This document shows positions 47,088 through 47,141 of a stretch of 47,141 bases of DNA, piece after piece. The notes under the pieces were generated by a model. The model was given only the letters and a program-made list of their open reading frames with translations. It made no database searches and was not told the DNA's origin. A program made the position numbers and the translations under genes. The stretch is from Chryseobacterium carnipullorum (GTDB lineage Bacteria > Bacteroidota > Bacteroidia > Flavobacteriales > Weeksellaceae): assembly GCF_900142785.1 (NCBI RefSeq), contig NZ_FRCD01000026.1:1-47141 (forward strand), in the 5' to 3' direction. Position 1 is the stretch's first letter, and every line of letters begins with the position of its first letter.

Positions 47088-47141
47088 ATGAGAAGACAAA
47101 TCTATTTAGCAGCTCTTTTTGCTATACCTTTTTTTGGGAAT
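47088..47141 (+). CDS. Start of an exported protein (cut by window end)
   Basis: ATG 47088 begins MRRQIYLAALFAIPFFGN, with a basic start and hydrophobic core typical of a signal peptide. Eighteen codons are visible. The rest and the product type are outside the window. Confidence 0.5.
   Translation, partial: MRRQIYLAALFAIPFFGN

Noticed and set aside
1..47141. rRNA, tRNA or complete T4SS genes
   Set aside because: No tRNA cloverleaf, rRNA sequence or tra/trb gene was recognised on either strand.

Overview
The window is very AT-rich DNA from a member of the Bacteroidota, most likely a Flavobacteriia of the Chryseobacterium/Elizabethkingia type. The signs are Bacteroidota promoter boxes (TAnnTTTG), weak Shine-Dalgarno sequences, TonB receptors with carboxypeptidase-like N-domains, LytS/LytTR sensing pairs, a BfmA/BtgA-type mobilisation protein and an IS982-family element. 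It carries a full plasmid backbone: a replication initiator with nine iterons, ParA with a small partner, a relaxase pair next to a candidate oriT, and an antirestriction/SSB leading region. No conjugative secretion genes are seen, so it reads as a mobilisable plasmid or an integrated one. The genus is an inference.

Layout. 0.3-5.4 kb: two outer-membrane barrel proteins, small unknown genes, a truncated methylase remnant and an SRAP (YedK/HMCES-like) gene. 5.4-7.2 kb: umuDC. 7.3-7.95 kb: two copies of a structured RNA around a 47-residue membrane peptide. 8.1-8.9 kb: an internally deleted IS982 element. 9.1-14.9 kb: leading region with ArdC, SSB, a thermonuclease and many small genes, with a ~627-bp leader present twice. 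15.1-18.9 kb: parA, its partner gene, rep and the iterons. 19.3-23.4 kb: small genes, candidate oriT and mobilisation genes. 23.7-25.1 kb: a lytic transglycosylase and a gene broken by a stop codon. 25.2-34.3 kb: a four-gene minus-strand defence operon (SNF2 helicase, AlbA/ATPase protein, type III Mod, type III Res). 34.5-40.2 kb: a TonB-receptor remnant, then a LytS-LytTR pair and an intact TonB-type receptor. 40.8-47.1 kb: serine recombinase, single-domain response regulator, RsbQ-like hydrolase with a PAS histidine kinase, a frameshifted SemiSWEET gene, a YciE/DUF892 protein, a Crp/Fnr regulator and the start of an exported protein.

How it fits together. If oriT is at ~20.07 kb, the mobilisation genes lie on one side and the leading genes (ardC, ssb and others) on the other, all pointing back toward oriT. 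This is the arrangement of plasmids that express anti-defence genes from the incoming single strand. The duplicated leader supports it: each copy can fold over ~293 nt into one long imperfect hairpin ending just upstream of the first gene, resembling the single-strand promoters (Frpo/ssi) of F-type plasmids. A palindrome, TTAGTTATATAACTAA, precedes most genes in this region and probably binds a common regulator.

The strongest undescribed structures are (1) those two leaders, (2) five copies of a 66-110 bp element with GTTAGCAAAAT boxes at exactly 55 and 44 bp spacing and a central CTGCAG, two of them bracketing the par genes (candidate centromere), and (3) a covarying RNA pair with a predicted pseudoknot, one copy lying antisense to the start of a small membrane peptide gene.
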